A DNA stretch of 64,000 nt from the NCBI GenBank assembly GCA_028752905.1, contig JAQNBH010000014.1, positions 4,361,173-4,425,172 of the forward strand. The letters run 5' to 3'. The DNA is from Cladorhizidae sp. MBARI D1340-BT2 (Eukaryota > Porifera > Demospongiae > Poecilosclerida > Cladorhizidae). Made by a program: the position numbers and the translations under genes. Each line of letters starts with the position of its first letter. The stretch's first letter is position 1. The notes beneath the pieces were generated by a model. It saw only the letters and a list, made by a program, of their open reading frames with translations. It did not search any database and was not told where the DNA came from. This document shows positions 46,601 through 57,729 of the stretch, piece by piece.

Positions 46601-49600
46601 CAGGCTCTTTAGTTACTCACCTGTTGCTAAGTGCAAATGCTCCACACTTTATCACTGAACAGGTTACTCACCTGTTGCTAAGTGCAAATGCTCCACACTT
46701 AATCACTGAACAGGCTCTATAGTTACTCACCTGTTGCTAAGTGCAAATGCTCCACACTTAATCACTGAACAGGCTCTATAGTTACTCACCTGTTGCTAAG
46801 TGCAAATGCTCCACACTTAATCACTGAACAGGCTGTATAGTTACTCACCTGTTGCTAAGTGCAAATGCTCCACACTTAATCACTGAACAGGCTCTATAGT
46901 TACTCACCTGTTGCTAAGTGCAAATGCTCCACACTTAATCACTGAACAGGCTGTATAGTTACTCACCTGTTGCTAAGTGCAAATGCTCCACACTTAATCA
47001 CTGAACAGGCTCTATAGTTACTCACCTGTTGCTAAGTGCAAATTCTCCACACTTAATCACTGAACAGGCTCTATAGTTACTCACCTGTTGCTAAGTACAA
47101 ATGCTCCACACTTAATCACTGAACAGGCTCTATAGTTACTCACCTGTTGCTAAGTGCAAATGCTCCACACTTAATCACTGAACAGGCTCTATAGTTACTC
47201 ACCTGTTGCTAAGTGCAAATGCTCCACACTTAATCACTGAACAGGCTCTATAGTTACTCACCTGTTGCTAAGTGCAAATGCTCCACACTTAATCACTGAA
47301 CAGGCTCTATAGTTACTCACCTGTTGCTAAGTACAAATGCTCCACACTTAATAACTGAACAGGCTCTATAGTTACTCACCTGTTGCTAAGTGCAAATGCT
47401 CCACACTTAATCACTGAACAGGCTCTGTAGTTACTCACCTGTTGCTAAGTGCAAATGCTCCACACTTAATCACTGAACAGGCTCTATAGTTACTCACCTG
47501 TTGCTAAGTACAAATGCTCCACACTTAATCACTGAACAGGCTCTATAGTTACTCACCTTTTGCTAAGTGCAAATGCTCCACACTTAATCACTGAACAGGC
47601 TGTATAGTTACTCACCTGTTGCTAAGTGCAAATGCTCCACACTTAATCACTGAACAGGCTCTATAGTTACTCACCTGTTGCTAAGTGCAAATGCTCCACA
47701 CTTAATCACTGAACAGGCTGTATAGTTACTCACCTGTTGCTAAGTGCAAATGCTCCACACTTAATCACTGAACAGGCTCTATAGTTACTCACCTGTTGCT
47801 AAGTGCAAATGCTCCACACTTAATCACTGAACAGGCTCTATAGTTACTCACCTGTTGCTAAGTGCAAATGCTCCACACTTAATCACTGAACAGGCTCTAT
47901 AGTTACTCACCTGTTGCTAAGTGCAAATGCTCCACACTTAATCACTGAACAGGCTCTATAGTTACTCACCTGTTGCTAAGTGCAAATGCTCCACACTTTA
48001 TCACTGAACAGGTTACTCACCTGTTGCTAAGTGCAAATGCTCCACACTTAATCACTGAACAGGCTCTATAGTTACTCACCTGTTGCTAAGTGCAAATGCT
48101 CCACACTTAATCACTGAACAGGCTCTATAGTTACTCACCTGTTGCTAAGTGCAAATGCTCCACACTTAATCACTGAACAGGCTGTATAGTTACTCACCTG
48201 TTGCTAAGTGCAAATGCTCCACACTTAATCACTGAACAGGCTCTATAGTTACTCACCTGTTGCTAAGTGCAAATGCTCCACACTTAATCACTGAACAGGC
48301 TGTATAGTTACTCACCTGTTGCTAAGTGCAAATGCTCCACACTTAATCACTGAACAGGCTCTATAGTTACTCACCTGTTGCTAAGTGCAAATTCTCCACA
48401 CTTAATCACTGAACAGGCTCTATAGTTACTCACCTGTTGCTAAGTACAAATGCTCCACACTTAATCACTGAACAGGCTCTATAGTTACTCACCTGTTGCT
48501 AAGTGCAAATGCTCCACACTTAATCACTGAACAGGCTCTATAGTTACTCACCTGTTGCTAAGTGCAAATGCTCCACACTTAATCACTGAACAGGCTCTAT
48601 AGTTACTCACCTGTTGCTAAGTGCAAATGCTCCACACTTAATCACTGAACAGGCTCTATAGTTACTCACCTGTTGCTAAGTACAAATGCTCCACACTTAA
48701 TAACTGAACAGGCTCTATAGTTACTCACCTGTTGCTAAGTGCAAATGCTCCACACTTAATCACTGAACAGGCTCTGTAGTTACTCACCTGTTGCTAAGTG
48801 CAAATGCTCCACACTTAATCACTGAACAGGCTCTATAGTTACTCACCTGTTGCTAAGTACAAATGCTCCACACTTAATCACTGAACAGGCTCTATAGTTA
48901 CTCACCTTTTGCTAAGTGCAAATGCTCCACACTTAATCACTGAACAGGCTGTATAGTTACTCACCTGTTGCTAAGTGCAAATGCTCCACACTTAATCACT
49001 GAACAGGCTCTATAGTTACTCACCTGTTGCTAAGTGCAAATGCTCCACACTTAATCACTGAACAGGCTGTATAGTTACTCACCTGTTGCTAAGTGCAAAT
49101 GCTCCACACTTAATCACTGAACAGGCTCTATAGTTACTCACCTGTTGCTAAGTGCAAATGCTCCACACTTAATCACTGAACAGGCTCTATAGTTACTCAC
49201 CTGTTGCTAAGTGCAAATGCTCCACACTTAATCACTGAACAGGCTCTATAGTTACTCACCCGTTGCTAAGTACAAATGCTCCACACTTAATCACTGAACA
49301 GGCTCTGTAGTTACTCACCTGTTGCTAAGTGCAAATGCTCCACACTTAATCACTGAACAGGCTCTATAGTTACTCACCTGTTGCTAAGTGCAAATGCTCC
49401 ACACTTAATCACTGAACAGGCTCTGTAGTTACTCACCTGTTGCTAAGTGCAAATGCTCCACACTTAATCACTGAACAGGCTCTATAGTTACCCACCTGTT
49501 GCTAAGTGAAAATGCTCCACACTTAATCACTGAACAGGCTCTATAGTTACTCACCTGTTGCTAAGTGCAAATGCTCCACACTTAATCACTGAACAGGCTC

Positions 49601-51244
49601 TATAGTTACTCACCTGTTGCTAAGTGCAAATGCTCCACACTTAATCACTGAACAGGCTCTATAGTTACTCACCTGTTTCTAAGTGCAAATGCTCCACACT
49701 TTATCACTGAACAGGTTACTCACCTGTTGCTAAGTGCAAATGCTCCACACTTAATCACTGAACAGGCTCTATAGTTACTCACCTGTTGCTAAGTGCAAAT
49801 GCTCCACACTTAATCACTGAACAGGCTCTATAGTTACTCACCTGTTGCTAAGTGCAAATGCTCCACACTTAATCACTGAACAGGCTGTATAGTTACTCAC
49901 CTGTTGCTAAGTGCAAATGCTCCACACTTAATCACTGAACAGGCTCTATAGTTACTCACCTGTTGCTAAGTGCAAATGCTCCACACTTAATCACTGAACA
50001 GGCTGTATAGTTACTCACCTGTTGCTAAGTGCAAATGCTCCACACTTAATCACTGAACAGGCTCTATAGTTACTCACCTGTTGCTAAGTGCAAATTCTCC
50101 ACACTTAATCACTGAACAGGCTCTATAGTTACTCACCTGTTGCTAAGTACAAATGCTCCACACTTAATCACTGAACAGGCTCTATAGTTACTCACCTGTT
50201 GCTAAGTGCAAATGCTCCACACTTAATCACTGAACAGGCTCTATAGTTACTCACCTGTTGCTAAGTGCAAATGCTCCACACTTAATCACTGAACAGGCTC
50301 TATAGTTACTCACCTGTTGCTAAGTGCAAATGCTCCACACTTAATCACTGAACAGGCTCTATAGTTACTCACCTGTTGCTAAGTACAAATGCTCCACACT
50401 TAATAACTGAACAGGCTCTATAGTTACTCACCTGTTGCTAAGTGCAAATGCTCCACACTTAATCACTGAACAGGCTCTGTAGTTACTCACCTGTTGCTAA
50501 GTGCAAATGCTCCACACTTAATCACTGAACAGGCTCTATAGTTACTCACCTGTTGCTAAGTACAAATGCTCCACACTTAATCACTGAACAGGCTCTATAG
50601 TTACTCACCTTTTGCTAAGTGCAAATGCTCCACACTTAATCACTGAACAGGCTGTATAGTTACTCACCTGTTGCTAAGTGCAAATGCTCCACACTTAATC
50701 ACTGAACAGGCTGTATAGTTACTCACCTGTTGCTAAGTGCAAATGCTCCACACTTAATCACTGAACAGGCTCTATAGTTACTCACCTGTTGCTAAGTGCA
50801 AATGCTCCACACTTAATCACTGAACAGGCTCTATAGTTACTCACCCGTTGCTAAGTACAAATGCTCCACACTTAATCACTGAACAGGCTCTGTAGTTACT
50901 CACCTGTTGCTAAGTGCAAATGCTCCACACTTAATCACTGAACAGGCTCTATAGTTACTCACCTGTTGCTAAGTGCAAATGCTCCACACTTAATCACTGA
51001 ACAGGCTCTGTAGTTACTCACCTGTTGCTAAGTGCAAATGCTCCACACTTAATCACTGAACAGGCTCTATAGTTACCCACCTGTTGCTAAGTGAAAATGC
51101 TCCACACTTAATCACTGAACAGGCTCTATAGTTACTCACCTGTTGCTAAGTGCAAATGCTCCACACTTAATCACTGAACAGGCTCTATAGTTACTCACCT
51201 GTTGCTAAGTACAAATGCTCCACACTTAATCACTGAACAGGCTC
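43620..51244. repeat. 59-bp satellite, about 129 copies, each carrying the exon 22 acceptor
   Basis: Units join TTGCTAAGTGCAAATGCTCC, ACACTTAATCACTGAACAGG and CTCTATAGTTACTCACCTG. The last copy ends with AACAG plus GCTCT, where exon 22 begins. Blocks of about 23 units are repeated (truncated units ACAGGTTACTC at about 46660, 48008 and 49708). It fills nearly all of intron 21. Confidence 0.98.
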
Positions 51245-51540
51245 TGGAGCAACTCATTCTGAAAGAGAGGAAGTTGATGGAGAAGGCAAAGTCAAAGTTC
51301 CCGGTGCTAAGAGAAAGTCGTCTCTACCAGCTGATGGAGGACACCAAGCTGAACCAGACAATGGACCGGTCTGAGGTGCAGCAAGCCATCAAGTTCCTGC
51401 ACGAGTGTGGCGTGCTGCTGCATTACAACGACCTCCAGACTAAGCTCAGCCAACTCTACTTCCTGAAGCCCGAGTGGCTGTGTACTCTCATGGCACAGGT
51501 CATCACCCTCAAGCACATCTCCTTTGTGGACGACAAGGGA
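51241..51540 (+). CDS. LRRK2: LRRK2-like exon 22 (COR domain)
   Basis: It starts right after CACTGAACAG, which is the end of the last copy of a 59-bp array of about 129 copies. Donor GTACGT starts at 51541. It encodes ALEQLILKERKLMEKAKSKF, AIKFLHECGVLLHYND and LYFLKPEWLCTLMAQVITL, equivalent to human LEKIILSERK, FLNESGVLLHFQD and PKWLCKIMAQILTV. Phase 0 at both ends. Confidence 0.95.
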
Positions 51541-51774
51541 GTACGTTTATTTGTGCACACCCTTGTTAATTGTGTGGGTGGAGTCTGAATACCTACCCGT
51601 TGGTGCTAATTAACTCACATCATATTATTAGTGGGCGGCATGGTCTTCCATCTGGCATATCAAAAGAGCCTCTGTTCACCATCATTAGCACATTACTCTG
51701 TAGTGGGGTATTTGTGAAGGGAAGGGTGAAATGTTTGCTGATGATGACTCGTGCTGATGATTTCATGTTCATGG
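51541..51774. other. Intron 22 start, no feature seen
   Basis: Short unique stretch between the exon 22 donor and the next array. Confidence 0.5.
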
Positions 51775-52221
51775 CTAGTGTAGTGTATATATAGCAGTTT
51801 CATGCTGAACATATTCATAGGTAGTGTAGTGTGTACAGTTTCATGCTGAACATATTCATAGGTAGTGTAGTGTAAAGCAGTTTCATGCTGAACATATTCA
51901 TGGCTAGTGTAGTGCATAGCAGTTTCATGCTGAACATATTCATAGGTAGTGTAGTGTATATATAGCAGTTTCATGCTGAACATATTCATAGGTAGTGTAG
52001 TGTATATATAGCAGTTTCATGCTGAACATATTCATAGGTAGTGTAGTGTAAAGCAGTTTCATGCTGAACATATTCATGGGTAGTGTAGTGTAAAGCAGTT
52101 TCATGCTGAACATATTCATGGCTAGTGTAGTGCATAGCAGTTTCATGCTGAACATATTCATAGGTAGTGTAGTGTATATATAGCAGTTTCATGCTGAACA
52201 TATTCATAGGTAGTGTATATA
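51775..52221. repeat. About 46-bp minisatellite, 10 copies
   Basis: Units hold GTTTCATGCTGAACATATTC and ATAGGTAGTGTAGTG. One copy resumes at 52880-52925 beyond the foldback element. Confidence 0.94.
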
Positions 52222-52879
52222 TGTTCCATCCAATCTATGAATCTGCCCAATCTATAGATTGTGCAGCACAATCTATGAATTCATAGATTGGATGCCAATC
52301 TATAGATTGGCATCCCATCTATAGATTGTGCTGCACAATCTATGAATGCCCATCTATTGCCTGCCAATCAATACACTTCAAAACATGGTAGCATGTTAAC
52401 ACCCTTTGCAACAGATTCATCGACCAGTTATTATCGACTGTTATACTGAGCTAGTGTGCAAGCCAAATATCCAAACCCACCCACACAATATGGGATAGTC
52501 GACGGGAATTTACAAAGCACACACTACTCCCACGAAAAGAGAAGAAGGGAGAAGAGCTGTTTGTGAGACAAGTTTCTGTATAGCAGTTGTTCGAGTTTTC
52601 GTGGGTATTACAAACTGTGCATTTTTTTTGGACAGAGCAATATTCTTTTTTGGCTCTAGCTACACTTGCCATGTCACTTAGTTCTTTATCCGCCAAGTCC
52701 ACGTGGAACTTTTTCTCAGTATCACTTTTTTCTACATCATTACACTCTCAGTTGCAATCATCACTTTCTCTGTTTCTCTGTTACAAAGGGTGTTAATATG
52801 CTACCATGTTTGAAGTGTATTGATTGGCAGGCAAGATGGGCATTCATAGATTGGGCAGATTCATAGATTGGATGGAACA
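52222..52879. mobile_element. Foldback/MITE-like element inserted in the 46-bp array
   Basis: It begins TGTTCCATCCAATCTATG and ends with the reverse complement, CATAGATTGGATGGAACA. The inverted arms run about 100 bases (right arm 52784-52879); the left arm carries an extra 90-base block of smaller palindromes (AATCTATAGATTGTGC type). Flanking TATA suggests a 4-bp target duplication. The 370-base centre has one minus-strand frame (52702-52451) with several Cys residues that I do not recognise. Confidence 0.85.
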
Positions 52880-53027
52880 TATATAGCAGTTTCATGCAGA
52901 ACATATTCATGGGTAGTGCAATATGCTCCAGTGTCAACTTATTCACAGATTTGATTCAAAACTGTGAAAACAGGGAATTTTAAACCTCTTGAAGATATCC
53001 AACTCTGTGATACTCCTTTTAACTGCC

Positions 53028-53462
53028 TGAGCCCATCATGGCACCCCAGCTAGGTGTGATGAATTCTGCCTGAGTCCATCATGCATCCCTGGTGCATTCT
53101 ACCTGAGTCCATCATGACATCCCAGCTAGGTGCTGGTGCATTCTACCTGAGTCCATCATGACATCCCAGCTAGGTGCTGGTGCATTCTGCCTGAGCCCAT
53201 CATGACATCCCAGGTGCATTCTGCCTGAGCCCATCATGACATCCCAGGTGCATTCTGCCTGAGCCCATCATGGCATCCCTGCTAGGTGCAGGTGCATTCT
53301 GCCTGAGCCCATCATGACATCCCAGGTGCATTCTGCCTGAGCCCATCATGGCATCCCAGCTAGGTGCAGGTGCATTCTGCCTGAGTCCATCATGGCATCC
53401 CAGCTAGGTGCAGGTGCATTCTGCCTGAGTCCATCATGGCATCCCAGCTAGGTGCAGGTATA
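53028..53462. repeat. About 43-bp minisatellite, 10 copies
   Basis: Units of GCATTCTGCCTGAGCCCATC and ATGACATCCCAGCTAGGTGC with deletions in some copies. Confidence 0.95.
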
Positions 53463-53860
53463 CTTGGTCCAATCTTGTTGCTAAAGATCAAGTGACCTCT
53501 GACCTTACCAATCTATGTTGGTGATCGCAGTGTTTCCTGCTCGGCTCCTCCCTAGCCATGCAGAAAAATTGGCTATTTGCAGCTGCTGCTTGGTCTCCAT
53601 AAGCTTCCATCTCTGTACCAGCAGAGAGCTCTCTCACCAGCAAGCTCCATGGTGACTATCTCAAAAGCAACAGGCAACAAACTTGGCATGTATACTAATT
53701 GGGTCTAGAGTTTGTGTGGGTTATAACTCTATGAATCTCATTACAGCACTTGTGGTATGCCAGTCACTACACTAGTCATTGTTTTCTACTCTCTCTCTCT
53801 CTCTCTCATTTCTCTTCCTCTGTTGCTCACCCCACACCTGCACTACATTGTTAGCTTGTT
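53463..53860. other. Intron 22, unique part
   Basis: No repeat and no exon recognised; a TC tract lies at 53791-53808. Confidence 0.5.
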
Positions 53861-53861
53861 G

Positions 53862-54160
53862 AGGCTGGTCTTGTGGTGCACTATTGTGGCTGGCCAGGGT
53901 CCAGTGGTGGAGGCCACCATTATGGTGCAGCCATGGTCTAAGAACCTTCCAGGCTGGTCCTGTGGTGCACTATTGTGGCTGGTCAGGGTCCAGGAACCTT
54001 CCAGGCTGGTTCTGTGGTGGAGGCCACCATTATGTTGCAGCCATGGTCTAGGAACCTTCCAGGCTGGTCTTGTGGTGCACTATTGTGGCTGGCCAGGGTC
54101 CAGTGGTGGAGGCCACCATTATGGTGCAGCCATGGTCTAGGAATCTTCCAGGTGGTCCTG
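53862..54160. repeat. About 90-110-bp tandem repeat, 3 copies
   Basis: Copies contain GTGGTGCACTATTGTGGCTG and GTGGAGGCCACCATTATG. Confidence 0.9.
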
Positions 54161-54404
54161 TAGCACTGGGGTCAGGATGTCTATATGCATGCATAAATAC
54201 TTAACTTTCCCTTATGTCAGCATAAAAACCAACTACGTCCCTCGCTTGATCAGCTGATGATTACCTCTCTAGTCGGATGTCCCAACTATCAAAGTTGCCA
54301 CCCCCTAGCCCCAGCTTTGTGTCCCTAGCTCAACCCTAGCTATGGCTCTGTAGCCCTAGCTATTGTCATAGCTACACCTCAGCTACAGCTCTAGCCTTAC
54401 CCCT

Positions 54405-54890
54405 ACCCCTGCCTGTTGACCTACCCCTGCCTGTTGACCTACCCCTGCCTGTTGTCCTAGCCCTGCCTGTTGCCCTATCCCTAGGTGTATCCTTAACCCT
54501 CAATTTAGCCATACAGGTGTTTTAACCACTTCCACCACTAGGTGTAGCCTTAGCCCTACTTCCAGCCCTAGGTGTAACCTTAGCCCTACTTCCAGCCCCA
54601 GGTGGTAGCCTTAGCCCTACTTCCAGCCCCAGGTGTAGCCTTAGCCCTACTTCCAGCCCCAGGTGTAACCTTAGCCCTACTTAGGTATAGCCTTAACCTA
54701 CTTCCAGCCCCAGGTGTAGCCTTAGCCCTACTTCCAGCCCTAGGTATAGTCTTAGCCCTACTTCCAGCCCTAGGTAGCTTACTTCCAGCCCTAGGTATAG
54801 TCTTAGCCCTACTTCCAGCCCTAGGTATAGTCTTAGCCCTACTTCCAGCCCTAGGTAGCCCTACTTCCAGCCCTAGGTGTAGCCTTAGCC
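54405..54890. repeat. 18-bp then 30-bp minisatellites
   Basis: Four copies of TACCCCTGCCTGTTGACC type are followed by about 12 copies of CTTAGCCCTACTTCCAGCCC plus TAGGTGTAGC. Confidence 0.93.
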
Positions 54891-55132
54891 CGAACTTTAG
54901 CCACATTGGGTATTAGGTAGGCAAGGACCTTGAACTTTGAGTATTAGGTATGTAGGGCATTGGACTTTATAGCATGGACAGATTCCATTGATGATCTGAG
55001 TTGACTACAGGATCATTTGAGGCCTCCACTGCAGGCTCCAGAAATGTATTCAGAATATGTCTGCATGCAGTTCCTGAGCACACTATATCCACACAAGCAA
55101 ATGTTCCTTAATACAATTAAGAACTTGTATAT

Positions 55133-55330
55133 ATGTAAGTATGTATGTATGTAAGTATGTAGGTATGTACTGTATGTATGTAGGTATGTATGTATGCAAG
55201 TATGTATGTAGGTATGTGTTTGTAGTATGTATGTACATGTGTTTCTAGCATATTGTAACTCTATGTATGTAAGTATGTATTTATGTAAGTATATGTTTCT
55301 AGCTTATTATAGTTGTATGCTTCATGATTG
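55133..55330. repeat. GTAT-rich microsatellite
   Basis: GTATGTATGTAAGTATGTAG type sequence reaching to just before exon 23. Confidence 0.85.
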
Positions 55331-55333
55331 TAG

Positions 55334-55422
55334 TTTATGGATAGAAAGGTAATCCCACACCTCTTGAAGGAGCCCAAGTTCCCATCGGAGTTCATTCCCG
55401 AGTACATCCGTCTCTTGGAGAG
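55334..55422 (+). CDS. LRRK2: LRRK2-like exon 23 (COR domain)
   Basis: Acceptor GATTGTAG ends at 55333 and donor GTATGT starts at 55423. It encodes FMDRKVIPHLLKEPKFP and PEYIRLLER, matching the human stretch around FPKNYMSQYFKLLEKF. It ends in phase 2; exon 24 completes an Arg codon. Confidence 0.9.
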
Positions 55423-55669
55423 GTATGTGGTGATGAATACAGGGTTACTTTCAAGGTGGTAAACATTCACAGATGAAGAATTCGAGGGTGAAATATCCAG
55501 CGATATTTCACTATAATTTTTTAGATAGTTGACGTCTAGGATCAGGTTGTCAGACGTCTCTATGCAACTTGTACCTAGTCTTGTTGGGATTCTAGCTACT
55601 CACAGAGCAGACAACCAGAGCACACTCTCTTCCCAATCTTAAGACAGTATCTTACTTGAATCATTGACC

Positions 55670-56170
55670 ACTGACCTCTTATCTGATTTGTTGCTATAAC
55701 GTTTCAATATTCATGCCATTAGAATGTGAACGATATAAGCTTCAGTTTGGTATGAGAATCAGCTCCGCTGATGCAAGAAAACAAAAACTACATATGGTCT
55801 GCATTACCTACAACAAAACCAATATAAGGTAATGCATGCAGAAGGACCTCATTTCTCAGGAGTGAAGGGATTCAGAGAGACTCCAGGTAAGCACAGATGC
55901 CTGTGAAGTTTTCCTCTGCAGAAGGGCCTCTGGAAACAGCAGTAAAGATGAGGGAAAGACTCACATGGACAGCAGTTGCCATCGTCAGCCATTTTTAATT
56001 GTTTTCTTCCAGCCTTATCAAACAGGAAGTGCCTATTTATAGCAATGCATGCAGCGGTCTACTGGGCATGTGCAGGTAAATAATCCAGTGTTAAATAGAT
56101 ATACATAACCCTGATATTAATATTCAAATATTTTGTGGGTGTGAGCCATATCCGAGTTTGTCCCTATAGA
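55670..56170 (+). repeat. Dispersed repeat, copy 3
   Basis: Shares ATAAGCTTCAGTTTGGTATG, GAAGGGATTCAGAGAG, AACAGCAGTAAAGATGAG, CATCGTCAGCCATTTTTAA and CTACTGGGCATGTGCAGG with copy 2 at 29110-29620. Confidence 0.75.
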
Positions 56171-56588
56171 AGTTCTGGTTTGTTGAATGCCATATCTCTC
56201 TCTCTCGGACTAAATTTCAAAATTTTCGCAGACTTGATCCTAGACATGAAAAAATGTGCTCTCAAATGATCTCGTACAATAATAAAGGTCCTAGGGGTTT
56301 GCAATAACCTTGAAAATTCGGTTAGAGCAATCCTCGAAACTTGAGCTCCTTGAAAAAAATGTTCTGGAGTGTTCTAGAATACTGTATGTTGAAATTATAT
56401 TTATGAATTTTTATAAATTTATTCATTGTTGGCACCAAGTGTGGGTACAAAGGTCAAAGATCACACCAGCATCACCCTGAGTTGTCTACATAAGTGTGAA
56501 CAACTTGGTCGAACCTTACCTTCGTTTGTCCAGGCGAACCACCATGACCCCTCACCTTATTCATGGCAAGCATCTATATGTGCCTTAG
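56171..56588. other. Intron 23, last part, no feature seen
   Basis: Unique AT-rich sequence ending at the exon 24 acceptor. Confidence 0.5.
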
Positions 56589-56692
56589 GTTTGAGGTCGT
56601 CTTGACGCACACAGGAAACAAGCTCCTTATTCCCTCTCGTCTACCTAAGACTCCACCCCCTCAGAGCATCTTTCCTCCAGCCTATCCAGGAG
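56589..56692 (+). CDS. LRRK2: LRRK2-like exon 24 (COR domain)
   Basis: Acceptor GTGCCTTAG ends at 56588 and donor GTAAGG starts at 56693. It encodes FEVVLTHTGNKLLIPSRLP then a Pro-rich loop (KTPPPQSIFPPAYPG). Human LRRK2 has FQIALPIGEEYLLVPSSL here. Phase 1 out, joining exon 25 as an Ala codon. Confidence 0.9.
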
Positions 56693-56788
56693 GTAAGGAC
56701 TGTAACTCTCTGACAACAATTAACGACCAGATCATCTCTGCATTACATTGCGCTAAACTGTGTGAATAGTGTAACTTTCCATTGGCTA

Positions 56789-56791
<3 letters not shown>

Positions 56792-56819
<28 letters not shown>

Positions 56820-57108
56820 CTGTGAGTGCGCATGCATATATAATTATGTTCTTTCGTAGGTAAGAACTTTGTACCCTCCTTGTGTGTTCATGTTTTGGTT
56901 GTACGTCTTCAATTTTATCGGGTCACACATGCAAGGGCTAGAGGTTAGGGATGGGGCTAGGGGTATGGCTAGGTCGGCCAGGGCTAGGCTGCCAGGGCCA
57001 GGGCTGCCAGGGCTAGAGCTAGGGGTAGGGCTAGGGGCATGGGTAGGGCTAGGAGTTATGGCTAGGGCTATGGCTATGACTAGGGGTTAGGGCTAGGGCT
57101 AGGCTTGT
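56792..57108. repeat. TG tract and CTAGGG-rich stretch in intron 24
   Basis: A TG run (56792-56820) and irregular GGGCTAGGGCTAGG words (56935-57108), similar to the array at 7065-8045. Confidence 0.85.
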
Positions 57109-57577
57109 GTATACATAAAAGCAAAAAGTTGCCCCTCCCCCCTCCCAACTTTCTTGCTAGGATGTGTAAAATGCTCCGGAATGTCTTTGGAAAGAGCAAA
57201 GCGACCCCTTGTGGGGGGAGGCAGAGGGTAAGTGGCCATATTTATCATACGACTGACAGCTGCACATACTCACACAACATAAGGAAGTTAAGTGGCATTG
57301 CCTAAAACTAACCTTTGAACCTTTAAGTCCACTCTCTATCACTGAATGGCCTTCTGTGGTACCCCCAAAGAGGTGGGTGGGGGTGGAGGGAATGGAAGAT
57401 TCTTTCCCTGGAATTCCTGCCGAGACCTTGATAAAGAATCTCCTGTGCTTACTTCACATCTCCAAGGCCACACCCACTTTGACAACCCTCTACCTTTTAC
57501 TAGCCACCCCCATTTTGTCATGACGAATATGTACATGTGAACTGCTGAACTAGACCACGCCTCTTTTGTTACTCCAG

Positions 57578-57690
57578 CTCAGTTGAACCGACGCTACCTC
57601 TTCTGCTACATCCCTCCTGGGTTCTGGCCACGCCTTATCGCCAGGATAATAGCATTCCCTCAGCTGCTGCCTGTTTCCCTGACATCGCAG
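57578..57690 (+). CDS. LRRK2: LRRK2-like exon 25 (COR domain, second half)
   Basis: Acceptor TACTCCAG ends at 57577 and donor GTACAC starts at 57691. It encodes QLNRRYLFCYIPPGFWPRL and IARIIAFPQLLPVSLTSQ, equivalent to human YEMPYFPMGFWSRLINRLL. Tyr at 57595-57597 aligns with human Tyr1699, another Parkinson disease site. Phase 0 out. Confidence 0.93.
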
Positions 57691-57729
57691 GTACACTGTG
57701 CATGTGCATGTACATGTGCATGTGCATGT

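Noticed and set aside
43620..51240. CRISPR-like regular array
   Set aside because: Units are contiguous with no unique spacers, in an animal gene intron; a plain tandem satellite.
52451..52702. 83-codon minus-strand frame with Cys residues in the foldback element
   Set aside because: I could not match it to any domain; too short and isolated to call a gene.
57161..57228. Candidate exon between exons 24 and 25 (CTTGCTAG acceptor, GGGTAAGT donor)
   Set aside because: Its phase cannot join exons 24 and 25 in the conserved COR frame, while direct splicing of 56692 to 57578 does so exactly and keeps the expected length.
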